From Paracoccaceae bacterium (GTDB taxonomy: Bacteria; Pseudomonadota; Alphaproteobacteria; Rhodobacterales; Rhodobacteraceae), in the NCBI GenBank assembly GCA_024304985.1, contig JAMWZC010000001.1, positions 1-64,000 of the forward strand: DNA of 64,000 nt. The letters run 5' to 3'. Under the pieces are notes generated by a model. That model made no database searches, was not told the DNA's origin, and worked only from the letters and a program-made list of their open reading frames with translations. Shown piece by piece: positions 1 to 9,164 of the stretch (within the stretch, counting starts at the first letter, position 1; every line of letters begins with the position of its first letter). Both the position numbers and the translations under genes were made by a program.

Positions 1-42
1 ATAGCCCATCACGCCCAAACCCAGAAATGCCAGTTTCGCCAT
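1..42 (-). CDS. beta-hydroxyacid dehydrogenase family protein, N-terminus only
   Basis: Only the first 14 codons lie in the window (M-A-K-L-A-F-L-G-L-G-V-M-G-Y). The run G-L-G-V-M-G is the NAD(P)-binding dinucleotide fold that opens 3-hydroxyisobutyrate/6-phosphogluconate dehydrogenase-type proteins. A purine-rich AAGGACA sits just upstream of the ATG. The gene diverges from the acylase gene. The family call rests on this fragment alone, so the substrate cannot be given. Confidence 0.6.
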   Translation of the reverse strand, partial: MAKLAFLGLGVMGY

Positions 43-126
43 TGTCCTTGTCCCTTGTGCAATTGTCTTTTCATGGGTTTGTGGCTAGCTAACGGGCTGA
101 ATGCAAGGGTCAAGGACGGGTTGAGG

Positions 127-2604
127 ATGGTCAGGGTTTTCCAGTGGCTGCTGCGGATTGCCGGGGGGATGGTCCTGCTGGTGGTGGCGGGGCTTGCGCT
201 GGTGTTCTGGTTCGCGAGCCGTTCGCTGCCCGATTACAACCGCACCGTGGTGATCGCCGAAGGCGCGCCGCAGCCTGCGGCGGCAGTCGAGATCGTGCGC
301 GACAACGCCAATGTGCCGCATATCTTCGGGGCCTCGGATGCGGATGTGTTCTATGGGCTGGGCTATGCCCATGCGCAGGACCGGCTGTGGCAGATGATGA
401 CCATGCGGCGCACAGTGCAGGGGCGGCTGTCGGAGGTGTTCGGGCCGCGCACCGTGACCATCGATACGCTGATCCGGCGGCTGGATCTGTATGGTGTGGC
501 GCAGCGGGCGGTGGATGTGCAGGACGCGCGCACCCGGGCCGCGCTGGAGGCCTATGCCGATGGGGTCAATGCGCGGCTGGCCGAGATCAACGAAGGAGCG
601 CTGGGGCGTGGGGCGCCCGAGATGTTTCTGTTCAATGCCCCGATCGCCCCGTGGCAACCGGCGGATTCCATTGCCATGGTCAAGCTGATGGCCCTGCAAC
701 TGTCCGGCCATCTGGGGGCGGAGGTGAAGCGGGCGCGCACCTCTCTGGCCTTGAATGACGAAGAGCGGTTGCGCGATCTGCTGCCCGATGCGCCGGGCAG
801 CGGCGTGGCGGCCTTGCCAAGCTATGCGAGCCTGTTCGACGCGCCGCTGCCGCGGTTTGCCCAAAGCCAGCCGCAGCCTGCGGATGGGCTGTCGCCCTTT
901 CATCTGCCGGAGCTGGCGGGGGCGTCGAATGCCTGGGCCGCGTCAGGGGCGCGGTCGGCCAATGGCGGGACGCTGCTGGCCTCGGACCCGCATCTGGGGT
1001 TCAGCGCGCCGACGATCTGGTATCTGGCGCGGTTGCAACTGTCGGCGGGCGGGGTGATCGGCGGCACGATACCGGGGATTCCCATTGTCCTGTCCGGGCG
1101 GTCCGAAGATCTGGGCTGGGGCATCACCTCGTCCTATCTGGATGACCAGGATGTATTCATCGAACAGTTGAACCCCGAGAATCCCGAGGAATATCTGACG
1201 CCGGAGGGATATAAACCCTTCGAGACGCGCGCCTCGATCGTGAATATCAAGGGGGCCGCACCGATCACGCTGACGCTGCGGTGGTCGGAGAATGGCCCCG
1301 TCCTGCCGGGAAGCCACGCGAATCTGGGCGCGATCACGCCGGAGGGGCATGTGGCGGCCCTGGCCTGGACGGCATTGACGCCACAGGACACGACCGTCAG
1401 CGCGGGGCTTGGGCTGATGTATGCGCGCACCGTGCAGGAGGCGCTGGCGGCGGCCGAGGGTTATATCGCGCCCTCGCAGAACCTTGTGCTGGCCGATGGA
1501 GTGCAGATCGCGATGAAGACGATCGGGGCGGCCCCGCGCCGGGATGCGCTGCATCAGAGCCAGGGCCGGATTCCCAGCCCCGGCTGGATCGCGACCAATC
1601 GCTGGCAAGGCACCCTGCCCTATGCGTCGAATCCCGAATTCGTGAACCCGGCCGGCGGCATTCTGGGCAATACCAACAACAAGATCGTGGATCGGCCCTT
1701 TCCGCTGCATGTGAGCCATGTCTGGGGCGACAGCCAGCGGGTGCAGCGGTGGCAGCGGCTGATGCAGACGCGCGAGGTGCATACGCGCGACAGTTTCATC
1801 GAGGCGCAGCTGGATACGGTCAGCGCGACGGCACAATCGCTTTTGTCGCTGGTCGCGGCGGATCTGTGGTTCACGGGATCGGCCGCCCCGGATGGCACGC
1901 GGCTGCGCCAGAGGCAGCGGGCGCTGGACCTGCTGGCCAACTGGAATGGCGAGATGAACGAGCATCTGCCGGAGCCGCTGATCTATGCCGCCTGGATGCG
2001 CGCCTTGCAGGATCGTCTGATCCGCGACGAGCTGGGGCCGCTGGCGGATGAGTTCACCCATGTGGAGCCCTTGTTCATCGAGCGCGTCTACCGCGACGTG
2101 GATGGGGCGGGTGTGTGGTGCGATGTGATCCAGAGTGCGCCGGTCGAGACCTGCACCGATATGGCGCGGCTGGCGCTGGATGATGCGCTGATCTGGATCG
2201 AAGAGCGGTACGGGACCCAGATCGAGGCGCTGCGCTGGGGCGATGTGCATCAGGCGACCCATGATCACCCGACGCTGGGCGAGGTGCCGGTTCTGCGCTA
2301 TTTCGTCAATATCCGCCAGTCGACCAGTGGCGGAGACCAGACCCTGCTGCGCGGGCGCACCGGCGGCAAGGAGCCTGAACCTTTCCTGAATGTGCATGGT
2401 GCAGGTTATCGCGGGGTCTATGATTTCGCGGACCCGGACAGTTCGGTCTTCATCACCTCGACCGGGCAATCGGGGCATTTCCTGTCGCGTCACTATGACG
2501 ATCTGGGCGAGTTGTGGCGGCGGGGCGAGTATATACCGATGTCACTGGACGAGGATCTGGCGCGGGCTGCGGCTGTCGGCGTGACGGTGCTGCAACCCCG
2601 CTAG
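127..2604 (+). CDS. penicillin acylase family Ntn-hydrolase
   Basis: This 825-residue protein is the length of penicillin/AHL acylase precursors. An N-terminal hydrophobic segment (residues about 5-32, LLRIAGGMVLLVVAGLALVF) is a signal anchor. G-A-S-N-A-W places the expected autocatalytic nucleophile at Ser267, which after self-cleavage becomes the first residue of the beta chain. SDPHL and NTNNK follow, as usual in the family. Such enzymes hydrolyse amide bonds of beta-lactams, acyl-homoserine lactones or other N-acyl compounds in the periplasm. The substrate cannot be read from sequence. The ATG at 127 directly precedes the membrane segment. The frame stays open upstream to a TTG at 55, but that extension is not convincing. 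Confidence 0.85.
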   Translation: MVRVFQWLLRIAGGMVLLVVAGLALVFWFASRSLPDYNRTVVIAEGAPQPAAAVEIVRDNANVPHIFGASDADVFYGLGYAHAQDRLWQMMTMRRTVQGRLSEVFGPRTVTIDTLIRRLDLYGVAQRAVDVQDARTRAALEAYADGVNARLAEINEGALGRGAPEMFLFNAPIAPWQPADSIAMVKLMALQLSGHLGAEVKRARTSLALNDEERLRDLLPDAPGSGVAALPSYASLFDAPLPRFAQSQPQPADGLSPFHLPELAGASNAWAASGARSANGGTLLASDPHLGFSAPTIWYLARLQLSAGGVIGGTIPGIPIVLSGRSEDLGWGITSSYLDDQDVFIEQLNPENPEEYLTPEGYKPFETRASIVNIKGAAPITLTLRWSENGPVLPGSHANLGAITPEGHVAALAWTALTPQDTTVSAGLGLMYARTVQEALAAAEGYIAPSQNLVLADGVQIAMKTIGAAPRRDALHQSQGRIPSPGWIATNRWQGTLPYASNPEFVNPAGGILGNTNNKIVDRPFPLHVSHVWGDSQRVQRWQRLMQTREVHTRDSFIEAQLDTVSATAQSLLSLVAADLWFTGSAAPDGTRLRQRQRALDLLANWNGEMNEHLPEPLIYAAWMRALQDRLIRDELGPLADEFTHVEPLFIERVYRDVDGAGVWCDVIQSAPVETCTDMARLALDDALIWIEERYGTQIEALRWGDVHQATHDHPTLGEVPVLRYFVNIRQSTSGGDQTLLRGRTGGKEPEPFLNVHGAGYRGVYDFADPDSSVFITSTGQSGHFLSRHYDDLGELWRRGEYIPMSLDEDLARAAAVGVTVLQPR

Positions 2605-2731
2605 TGCAAGAGACGCCTGCGGCATGTTGGCAAGCCTCACACGCGATGTTTTCTCGACAGGTGATGCGTTCTGCTTTAAAGCGTTGGGCAACAGGCAAGA
2701 GATAATGACAATAAAGAGACCTATCCCCTAG

Positions 2732-3832
2732 ATGAACGTGCCCGTCCAGCGTCTGACTGACGCCGCCCGCCCTGCACCTGCTGCGCAATCCGTTCCGACT
2801 GCATCCGACACCGCCGCATCCGCACCCGCCCCGACCCGTTCGGCGCAGGACTGGGTGCGGGTGCTGGCGCGTTATCGCGAGCCCGATCCGGCACGCAGTG
2901 CCTTTGAGCTGGCGATCAGCGTGCTGCCTTTTATCGGTATCTGGGCGCTGGCGCTGTGGGCTTTGTCCTTCAGCTATCCTCTGGCGTTTGCGCTGGGGGT
3001 GGCCAATGCGGCATTTGTGCTGCGGATGTTCCTGATCCAGCATGATTGCGGGCATGGGGCCTTTTTCGCGGAGAAGCGCACCGGCGATATGGTGGGGCGT
3101 GTTCTGGCCGTGTTCACCATGACGCCCTATGATGTTTGGAAGCGCACCCATTCGGCGCATCACGCCAGCACCGGCAATCTGGACAAGCGCGGCTTTGGCG
3201 ATGTGCATACGATGACCGTGGCGGAATACCGTGCGGCGACACCGTTCCAGCGGTTGATGTATCGGCTTTACCGGCATCCGGTGGTGCTGTTCGGGTTGGG
3301 GCCGGGCTATCTGTTTCTGGTGCAGAACCGCATTCCCTATGGTCTGACCACGGCGGGCTGGCAGTATTGGGCCAGTGCCATGGGCACCAATCTGGCGACG
3401 CTGGGTTTTCTCGTGGCGCTTTATGCCTATGCCGGATGGGCGCCGATCCTGCTGATTTTCCTGCCCAGTGTCATGGTGGCGGCGACGATCGGGATGTGGC
3501 TGTTCTATATCCAGCACCAGTTCGAGGAGACCTATTGGGAAGGTGACAGCGACTGGCAGATCCATGATGCCGCGCTGCACGGGTCATCCCATTACGACCT
3601 GCCGCCGCTGGCGCGGTGGTTCACGGCCAATATCGGTATCCATCATGTGCATCACCTTTATGCGCGGATTCCCTATTACAAGCTGCCGCAGGTGTTACGC
3701 GATCATCAGGAGCTGGCGCAGGCACAGCGTCTGGGATTCATTGAGAGCCTGTCCTGTGTGAAGTTCCATCTGTGGGATGAAAAGCAGCGGCGTCTGATCT
3801 CGTTCAAGGCGGAACGCGCGCTGGCCGCCTGA
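2732..3832 (+). CDS. membrane fatty acid desaturase
   Basis: The 366-residue protein carries the three histidine boxes of acyl-lipid desaturases: HDCGH (about residue 102), HSAHH (about 138) and HHVHH near residue 308. These ligate the di-iron centre. Hydrophobic segments lie around residues 65-100 and 210-260, as expected for an inner-membrane enzyme with cytoplasmic histidines. It resembles the omega-6/delta-12 type, but regiospecificity cannot be read from sequence. The first 45 residues are Ala/Pro-rich and probably disordered. It stands alone and converges on hflX across a bidirectional terminator. Confidence 0.85.
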   Translation: MNVPVQRLTDAARPAPAAQSVPTASDTAASAPAPTRSAQDWVRVLARYREPDPARSAFELAISVLPFIGIWALALWALSFSYPLAFALGVANAAFVLRMFLIQHDCGHGAFFAEKRTGDMVGRVLAVFTMTPYDVWKRTHSAHHASTGNLDKRGFGDVHTMTVAEYRAATPFQRLMYRLYRHPVVLFGLGPGYLFLVQNRIPYGLTTAGWQYWASAMGTNLATLGFLVALYAYAGWAPILLIFLPSVMVAATIGMWLFYIQHQFEETYWEGDSDWQIHDAALHGSSHYDLPPLARWFTANIGIHHVHHLYARIPYYKLPQVLRDHQELAQAQRLGFIESLSCVKFHLWDEKQRRLISFKAERALAA

Positions 3833-3870
3833 CCCGCTGACCGCAGTTCCCGGAGGGGCGGTCGGTTTGA

Positions 3871-3890
3871 TATTTGAGGCAAGAAGAAAC
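3871..3890 (+). repeat. post-stop AT-rich motif, copy 1 (variant)
   Basis: TATTTGAGGCAAGAAGAAAC lies 38 nt after the desaturase stop. It matches the core of copies at 44227-44249 and 52401-52423 and precedes the terminator. Its function is unknown. Confidence 0.5.
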
Positions 3891-3892
3891 AT

Positions 3893-3927
3893 AAAAAGGC
3901 GCGTCCCGGATCAGGGCGCGCCTTTTT
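3893..3927. terminator. bidirectional rho-independent terminator
   Basis: A GC-rich hairpin (GGCGCG-t-CCC / GGG-CGCGCC, one bulged T) is flanked by five A on the left and five T on the right. It can therefore end transcription of both the desaturase (+) and hflX (-), whose stop codons face each other here. Confidence 0.85.
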
Positions 3928-3949
3928 GCTGTGGTGATCGCGATGCGGA

Positions 3950-5224
3950 TCAGAGGTCGCGGAAGCGTTTTTCCTGTCGTGCGGTCCACAGGACGGTGAC
4001 ATCAAATCCGGTCTCGGTCTGGGTCTCTTCCTCGACGACGCCCTGCTCATGCAGCCAGGCGCGCTTGCGGCCGTCCGCGAAAGGCAGGCTGAGGGTCGTC
4101 ATATGTCTGGCCGTCTCGAGCTTGCGGGTGACCGCGTCGAGGAGTGTCTCCAACCCCTCGCCTGTGATGGCCGAAATGGCATAGGTGTCGTCCTGCCGGC
4201 TGACGCTGGCGAGGGTGGCGTCATGTTCGGCCGGGTCCAGCCGGTCGATCTTGTTCCAGACCTCGATCATCGGGGTCTGTTCCTTGACACCCAGCGAGGA
4301 CAGGATCTCGTGCACGTCGCGGGCCTGCGAGACGGTGTCGGGATGGCTGATGTCGCGCACATGGATGATGAGCTGTGCGCCCAGCACCTCTTCCAGCGTG
4401 GCGCGGAATGCGGCGACCAGTTCGGTGGGCAGATCACTGATGAAGCCCACCGTATCCGACAGGATGATCTCGGGACCGTTGTCGGGCAGGACGACACGGC
4501 GCATGGTGGGATCGAGCGTGGCGAAGAGCATGTCCTTGACCAGCACATCCGCACCGGTGAGGCGGTTGAAGAGCGTGGACTTGCCCGCGTTGGTATAGCC
4601 GACCAGCGCCACGACGGGATAGGGCACCTTGGCGCGCGCGGCGCGGTGCAGGGTGCGGGTCTTGACGACCTTGTCCAGTTGGCGGCGCAGGCGGACAAGC
4701 TGTTCATCGATGGCGCGGCGGTCCGCCTCGATCTGGGTTTCACCGGGACCGCCCACGAAGCCAAGCCCGCCCCGCTGCCGTTCAAGGTGGGTCCAGGCGC
4801 GGACAAGGCGCGTGCGCTGATAGCTGAGCGCGGCCATCTCGACCTGCAATACGCCTTCGTTGGTGCGGGCGCGGTCCGAGAAGATCTCGAGGATCAGGCC
4901 GGTCCGGTCCAGAAGTTTGACCTTCCATTCCTTTTCGAGGTTGCGCTGCTGCACGGGAGTGACGGGGCCATCGACAAGGACCAGTTCGACCTCGGCGGCT
5001 TTCATCTTGTCCTTGAGTTCGGCGATCTTGCCCTTGCCGAAAAGCATGCCCGGATGCGGGCGTTGCAGGCGCACGACATCAGCCCCCACGACCTCAAGGT
5101 CGGGGAGTGCTGCGGCCAAGGCGACGGCCTCCTCGAGCTTGTGCTCGGGAGTGCGGCGGTCCTGTTCGGATTTGAGTTCGGGATGCAGCACCCAGGCTCG
5201 GGTGGCGACCCGGTCATGTTCCAT
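3950..5224 (-). CDS. hflX: ribosome-associated GTPase HflX
   Basis: The 424-residue protein has an N-terminal HflX domain and then a G domain with G1 GYTNAGKST, G3 DTVGF and G4 NKID. HflX binds the 50S subunit, splits stalled ribosomes and is heat-linked in other bacteria. The reading frame extends to a TTG at 5227, but the ATG at 5224 overlaps the hfq stop as TGATG, the classic coupling arrangement, so that start is chosen. The hfq-hflX order is conserved in proteobacteria. Confidence 0.95.
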   Translation of the reverse strand: MEHDRVATRAWVLHPELKSEQDRRTPEHKLEEAVALAAALPDLEVVGADVVRLQRPHPGMLFGKGKIAELKDKMKAAEVELVLVDGPVTPVQQRNLEKEWKVKLLDRTGLILEIFSDRARTNEGVLQVEMAALSYQRTRLVRAWTHLERQRGGLGFVGGPGETQIEADRRAIDEQLVRLRRQLDKVVKTRTLHRAARAKVPYPVVALVGYTNAGKSTLFNRLTGADVLVKDMLFATLDPTMRRVVLPDNGPEIILSDTVGFISDLPTELVAAFRATLEEVLGAQLIIHVRDISHPDTVSQARDVHEILSSLGVKEQTPMIEVWNKIDRLDPAEHDATLASVSRQDDTYAISAITGEGLETLLDAVTRKLETARHMTTLSLPFADGRKRAWLHEQGVVEEETQTETGFDVTVLWTARQEKRFRDL

Positions 5225-5463
5225 CAATTGGTGTCTTCACCGTCATAAAGGTTGATCGGCTGCGACGGCATGATCGTCGAGATGGCATGCTTGTAGACCA
5301 GTTGGGATTGGCCGTCGCGGCGCAGCAGCACGCAGAAATTGTCAAACCAGGTGATCACACCCTGCAGCTTGACGCCGTTGATCAGGAAAATGGTCACGGG
5401 AATCTTGGTTTTCCGCGTGTGGTTCAGGAATGCATCCTGAAGGTTCTGTTTGTCGGAAGCCAT
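5224..5463 (-). CDS. hfq: RNA chaperone Hfq
   Basis: The 79-residue protein is a compact alphaproteobacterial Hfq: Sm1 ([18 protein letters not shown]) and Sm2 with the diagnostic YKHAIS. The hexamer pairs small RNAs with mRNAs. A Rhodobacter orthologue is classically known as NrfA, a post-transcriptional activator of nitrogen-fixation genes, which fits its place after ntrYX and trkAH. The C-terminal tail is short compared with E. coli. AAAGG precedes the ATG. The 162-nt gap to trkH contains no gene I can support. Confidence 0.97.
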   Translation of the reverse strand: MASDKQNLQDAFLNHTRKTKIPVTIFLINGVKLQGVITWFDNFCVLLRRDGQSQLVYKHAISTIMPSQPINLYDGEDTN

Positions 5464-5625
5464 ATGAATGCCTTTGTTCTTGCTGTGACCGCAGATCGGT
5501 TCAATGTCCCTGTTCTTTCACTATGCTGCGACGATGCCGAAGATTCCAGCCCAAAAATCAGCCATTTACCGCCATGGTCAGACGGGGTTGCGCAAGATCA
5601 ACCGCAAGGGGCGTTTCGCGGCCAT

Positions 5626-7140
5626 TCAATCGCGCCAGAAACTGCTGGTGAGAAGCGCGATGAAGGCCAGAAGTTCCAGTCGCCCCAAGACCATGGCGGC
5701 GCAGAACAGGAGTTTTGCCGACTGTCCCAGTTCGATCAGCAGGACCGGCGCGACAGAGCCGGTGCCAACCAGCGGGCCGGTCGTCGTCAGCCCGGCAATG
5801 GACAGGACGATGGCCTGTTCGAAGGTGCTGCCCAGTGCGGCGAAGGCCAGTGACAGGAACATCAGCGAGACCGCGAAGAACATGAAGAAGATCCATGCGA
5901 AGAAGGCGCCCTTGCGGGCGATCCGGCTGCTGCCCGAGCGGGAATGCCCGACCGAGGAAGGATGCACCAGACGGTCCATCTCGCGCAGGCCGTGCAGATA
6001 AAGTGCCCAGACGCGCAGCAGCTTGACCCCGCCCGCCGTCGTGGCCACGCCGCCGCCCATCAGGGCCAGTCCCATGAGGATGATGCCCGAGGTTTCAAGC
6101 CCCGACCAGCTGCGCGCGGCTTCCCAATAGGCGCTTTGAAAACCGGTCGTGGTCAGAAAGGACAGGATGGTAAAGAAACTGCCCCAGAGGGCGCGGAGCG
6201 GGGCCAGCATGTCGCTTGTCGCGCTGACCTGAAAGGCGCCAAGGTAATGGCGCAGGAACAGCAGCACCGTCACGCCAAGGGCAAGCAGCATGCCCAGCCG
6301 GAATTCCGGGTCGTGCTGTATGCCGCGCCGGGCCGTGGTGATCGTGTCGGACGAGAAGGTCAGGCGCGACAGGCCGAACAGCAGGAAAAGCGCGATCAGC
6401 ATCTCTCCGGCCAGACCCGAGGCGGCGTCCTGCACCCCGCCCAGCGGCGAGATGCCGCTGGTGGCCATGACGGACATGCCGTGGATCAGCGCGACCAGTG
6501 GCGGATCACCGAGGATCAGCAGCATGAGCCAGAGCGCCAGTGTCAGACCGGTGTAGATCGGCAAGAGCTGCGCGGTGACCCGGATGATGCGTTGCTGCGG
6601 ATCGGCCAGACCGCCTTGGGTGAAGCGCGTCTCGCCCTGCCCCGGTTCGGAGGTGGCAGTCACCTCGAACCCGCCCAGATTGAGTGGAGCGAGGATGGCC
6701 GAGGCCGCGACCCAGATCAGGAAGCCGCCCATCCAGCCCACCATCCCGCGCCACAGATGCAGCGTGGGTGACAGGCGCGCTGGGTCGAACAGGGTGGCCC
6801 CGGTCGTCGTCAGGCTGGAGACCATCTCGACATAGCTGTTGAGGAAGGAAGTTGTGCCCAAGGCGTCGTGAAAGGGCACGGCGAGGATCAGCGGCAAGAG
6901 GGTGAAGGCGGCCATCAGCGCCGCGAGGTTGCGCAAGGAACTGCGCCGACGCGGTTGTGCGGCCATGGCGATGGCAACAAGTGTGACGATGGTCAGTGTG
7001 AGCGTGCCCGCATAGAAGAAGGCCCGCGCCTCGCTGTGGCTGCGCTGGACGGTGGCGTGGATCGCGGGCAGATACATCGACAGGCCCGCGATGCCGATCA
7101 GCAGGATGAGCAGAGGTTGGTCGAAGAGGCGCTTGCGCAT
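5626..7140 (-). CDS. trkH: Trk potassium uptake system membrane subunit TrkH
   Basis: The 504-residue polytopic protein has four pore-loop repeats with selectivity-filter motifs TTTGATLF, ATSGISPLGG, TTTGFQSAYW and TTTGPLVGTG. This is the fourfold P-loop layout of TrkH/KtrB channels. It imports K+ across the inner membrane under TrkA control. It follows trkA by 12 nt, so the two are cotranscribed. Confidence 0.95.
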   Translation of the reverse strand: MRKRLFDQPLLILLIGIAGLSMYLPAIHATVQRSHSEARAFFYAGTLTLTIVTLVAIAMAAQPRRRSSLRNLAALMAAFTLLPLILAVPFHDALGTTSFLNSYVEMVSSLTTTGATLFDPARLSPTLHLWRGMVGWMGGFLIWVAASAILAPLNLGGFEVTATSEPGQGETRFTQGGLADPQQRIIRVTAQLLPIYTGLTLALWLMLLILGDPPLVALIHGMSVMATSGISPLGGVQDAASGLAGEMLIALFLLFGLSRLTFSSDTITTARRGIQHDPEFRLGMLLALGVTVLLFLRHYLGAFQVSATSDMLAPLRALWGSFFTILSFLTTTGFQSAYWEAARSWSGLETSGIILMGLALMGGGVATTAGGVKLLRVWALYLHGLREMDRLVHPSSVGHSRSGSSRIARKGAFFAWIFFMFFAVSLMFLSLAFAALGSTFEQAIVLSIAGLTTTGPLVGTGSVAPVLLIELGQSAKLLFCAAMVLGRLELLAFIALLTSSFWRD

Positions 7141-7152
7141 CCCGGCCCCGCG

Positions 7153-8529
7153 TCAGAAAAAGTCGATCGAGACCTGCAACAGCCTCTCGACCTCGGGGAC
7201 GTCCTTGGCCAGACAGAACATCGCGACGATATCGCCCTCGTCGATGCGGGTGTCCGAGTTCGGTTTGACGACCTGATTGCCCTTGAGGACGCCGCCGACC
7301 AGCACGCCTTCGGGAAAATCGATGTCGCGCACTTTCTTGCCCGCCATGGGGGAGGTGGAGAGGACCTCGGCCTCGATCATCTCGGCCTCGGCATCGCCGA
7401 TGGAATAGACGCCGCGCACGCGGCCATGCCGGATATGGCGCAGGATCGATGAGACGGTGGTGGCGCGCGGGTTGATATAGGCGTCGATCCCCAGAGGTCC
7501 CATCAGCGGCACCAGCGTAGGGTCGTTGATCAGGGCGATGGCCATTGGGCAGCCCTCGGATTTCGCGCGCACCGCGGCCAGCATGTTGGTCTTGTCGTCA
7601 TCCGTCACGCAGAGCACGGCATCGGCGCGGCTGATATTGGCCTCGGCCAGCAGCGCGGCATCCAGACCGTCACCGTTGAGCACGATGGTCCGCTCCAGCG
7701 CCTCGGCGGCGCGTTCGGCGGATTTGCGGTTCTTTTCGATGATCTTGGCGCGGATCTTCTGGGTGCCTTCCTCCAGCGCGCGGGCCACGGCGAGGCCGAC
7801 ATTGCCGCCGCCGATGATGACGACGCGTTCCTGCTTGCGGGTGGATTTGCCGAAGATTTCCAGCGTGCGGTGGATATCCTCGTTCACCGTAAAGACATAG
7901 CAGTCGTCGCCAACGAAAAGCTGATCCTCGGCTTCTGGCGCGAAGAGTACGCCGTCGCGGCGCACGCCCACCACGATGGCGCGCAGGGTCGAGAAGAGAT
8001 CGGTCAATTGCCGCAGCGGTGTGTTCACCACGGGGCAGTCCTCTTCGATGGTGATGCCCAGAAGCTGCGCGCGGCCACCCAAGAACACTTCGGTGTCAAA
8101 GGCGGCGGGGGAATAGAGGCGCTGCAAGGCGGCCTCGGCCACCTCACGCTCGGGGCTGATCACCACGTCGATGGGCATGTGGTCGCGGCGGTAGAGATCG
8201 GAATAGATCGCGTCCAGATAGGACTGGCTGCGCAGGCGCGCGATCTTGCGCGGAATGGCGAACACCGAATGGGCCACCTGACAGGTGACCATGTTCACCT
8301 CGTCCGAATAGGTGGCGGCGATGATCATGTCGGCATCACGCGCCCCTGCCCGCTCCAGCACGTCCGGATAGCTGGCAAAGCCCGCGATCCCCTGCACGTC
8401 CAGCGAGGTTGTGGCCCGGCGGACCAGATCGGCGTTATTGTCGACGATGGTGATGTCGTTCTTCTCGCCCGCAAGGTGCCGCGCGATCTGCCAGCCCACC
8501 TGCCCTGCGCCGCAGATGATGATTTTCAT
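7153..8529 (-). CDS. trkA: Trk potassium uptake regulator TrkA
   Basis: The 458-residue cytoplasmic protein holds two RCK/TrkA-N domains, each opening with a nucleotide-binding glycine motif (GAGQVGWQIA at residue 6 and GGGNVGLAVA near 238) and followed by a TrkA-C domain. NAD(H)/ATP binding gates TrkH. It lies between ntrX and trkH as in other Rhodobacteraceae. A small plus-strand gene (8652-9143) separates it from ntrX, so trkA probably has its own promoter in 8530-8651. Confidence 0.95.
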   Translation of the reverse strand: MKIIICGAGQVGWQIARHLAGEKNDITIVDNNADLVRRATTSLDVQGIAGFASYPDVLERAGARDADMIIAATYSDEVNMVTCQVAHSVFAIPRKIARLRSQSYLDAIYSDLYRRDHMPIDVVISPEREVAEAALQRLYSPAAFDTEVFLGGRAQLLGITIEEDCPVVNTPLRQLTDLFSTLRAIVVGVRRDGVLFAPEAEDQLFVGDDCYVFTVNEDIHRTLEIFGKSTRKQERVVIIGGGNVGLAVARALEEGTQKIRAKIIEKNRKSAERAAEALERTIVLNGDGLDAALLAEANISRADAVLCVTDDDKTNMLAAVRAKSEGCPMAIALINDPTLVPLMGPLGIDAYINPRATTVSSILRHIRHGRVRGVYSIGDAEAEMIEAEVLSTSPMAGKKVRDIDFPEGVLVGGVLKGNQVVKPNSDTRIDEGDIVAMFCLAKDVPEVERLLQVSIDFF

Positions 8530-8651
8530 GCCTGCGTTCCCTTGAATTCAGAGGCCCTTGGATGGCAGAAGCCCCTCGGATGGTCAATTGATTTGTCATT
8601 TTCAGCCCGCCGCGTCACAGTGAAGCTGTCCTGTCGTCAGAGGGTTGTCCC

Positions 8652-9143
8652 ATGTTCCGTTTCGCCTTGTCCCTGCCCCGTCCCGCGCTGTCCGTTATGG
8701 GGCTTGCCGCGCTTGTCCTGTCCGCCTGTGGTCCGCTGGGCCTGTATCACAAGGCGGGCGTTCCTGTGGCGGCGATGAACAATACCCTGACCGATTGCGA
8801 GGTCGAGGCATTGGCGAAGGTGCCCGTTGACCAGCGGATCGAGCGCGATCCCATCCGTATCGTGCCGCGCCGCATCTGTGACAGCGCGGGTAATTGCACC
8901 GTTGTCTATGACCGCGTGGGCGGTGAGGTCCGGACCTATGATGCCAATGCCGGGCTTCGCGCGCGGGTGCTGAACCAGTGCATGGCCAACAAAGGCTTTA
9001 CCTATGTCAACCTGCCCGCCTGTTCGCAGGGGGTGAAGCGGGCGGCTCCGGCCGGGGCGACGACGGTCCTGCCACGGCTTGCGCCCAATAGCTGCGCGAT
9101 CCGCAACGCCGACGGCACATTCCAGATCGTCACGCCGGGCTGA
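8652..9143 (+). CDS. small predicted lipoprotein of unknown function
   Basis: The 163-residue protein has an N-terminal hydrophobic stretch ending in a lipobox (VLSAC, Cys about 25), so it is probably lipid-anchored. The mature part has four further cysteines in two patches (C-x5-C near 77-83; C-x9-C near 107-117) plus one near 155, suggesting disulfides in the periplasm. I do not recognise a named domain. It is encoded opposite to trkA and ntrX and interrupts an otherwise minus-strand operon, as a single-gene insertion. It converges on ntrX. Confidence 0.75.
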   Translation: MFRFALSLPRPALSVMGLAALVLSACGPLGLYHKAGVPVAAMNNTLTDCEVEALAKVPVDQRIERDPIRIVPRRICDSAGNCTVVYDRVGGEVRTYDANAGLRARVLNQCMANKGFTYVNLPACSQGVKRAAPAGATTVLPRLAPNSCAIRNADGTFQIVTPG

Positions 9144-9164
9144 GAGGCGCCGGGGCGCGCGGGA

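Noticed and set aside
5464-5625. Small plus-strand frame in the trkH-hfq gap (MPKIPAQKSAIYRHG...)
   Set aside because: It runs on antisense into trkH, has no convincing ribosome site and no membrane or domain signature.
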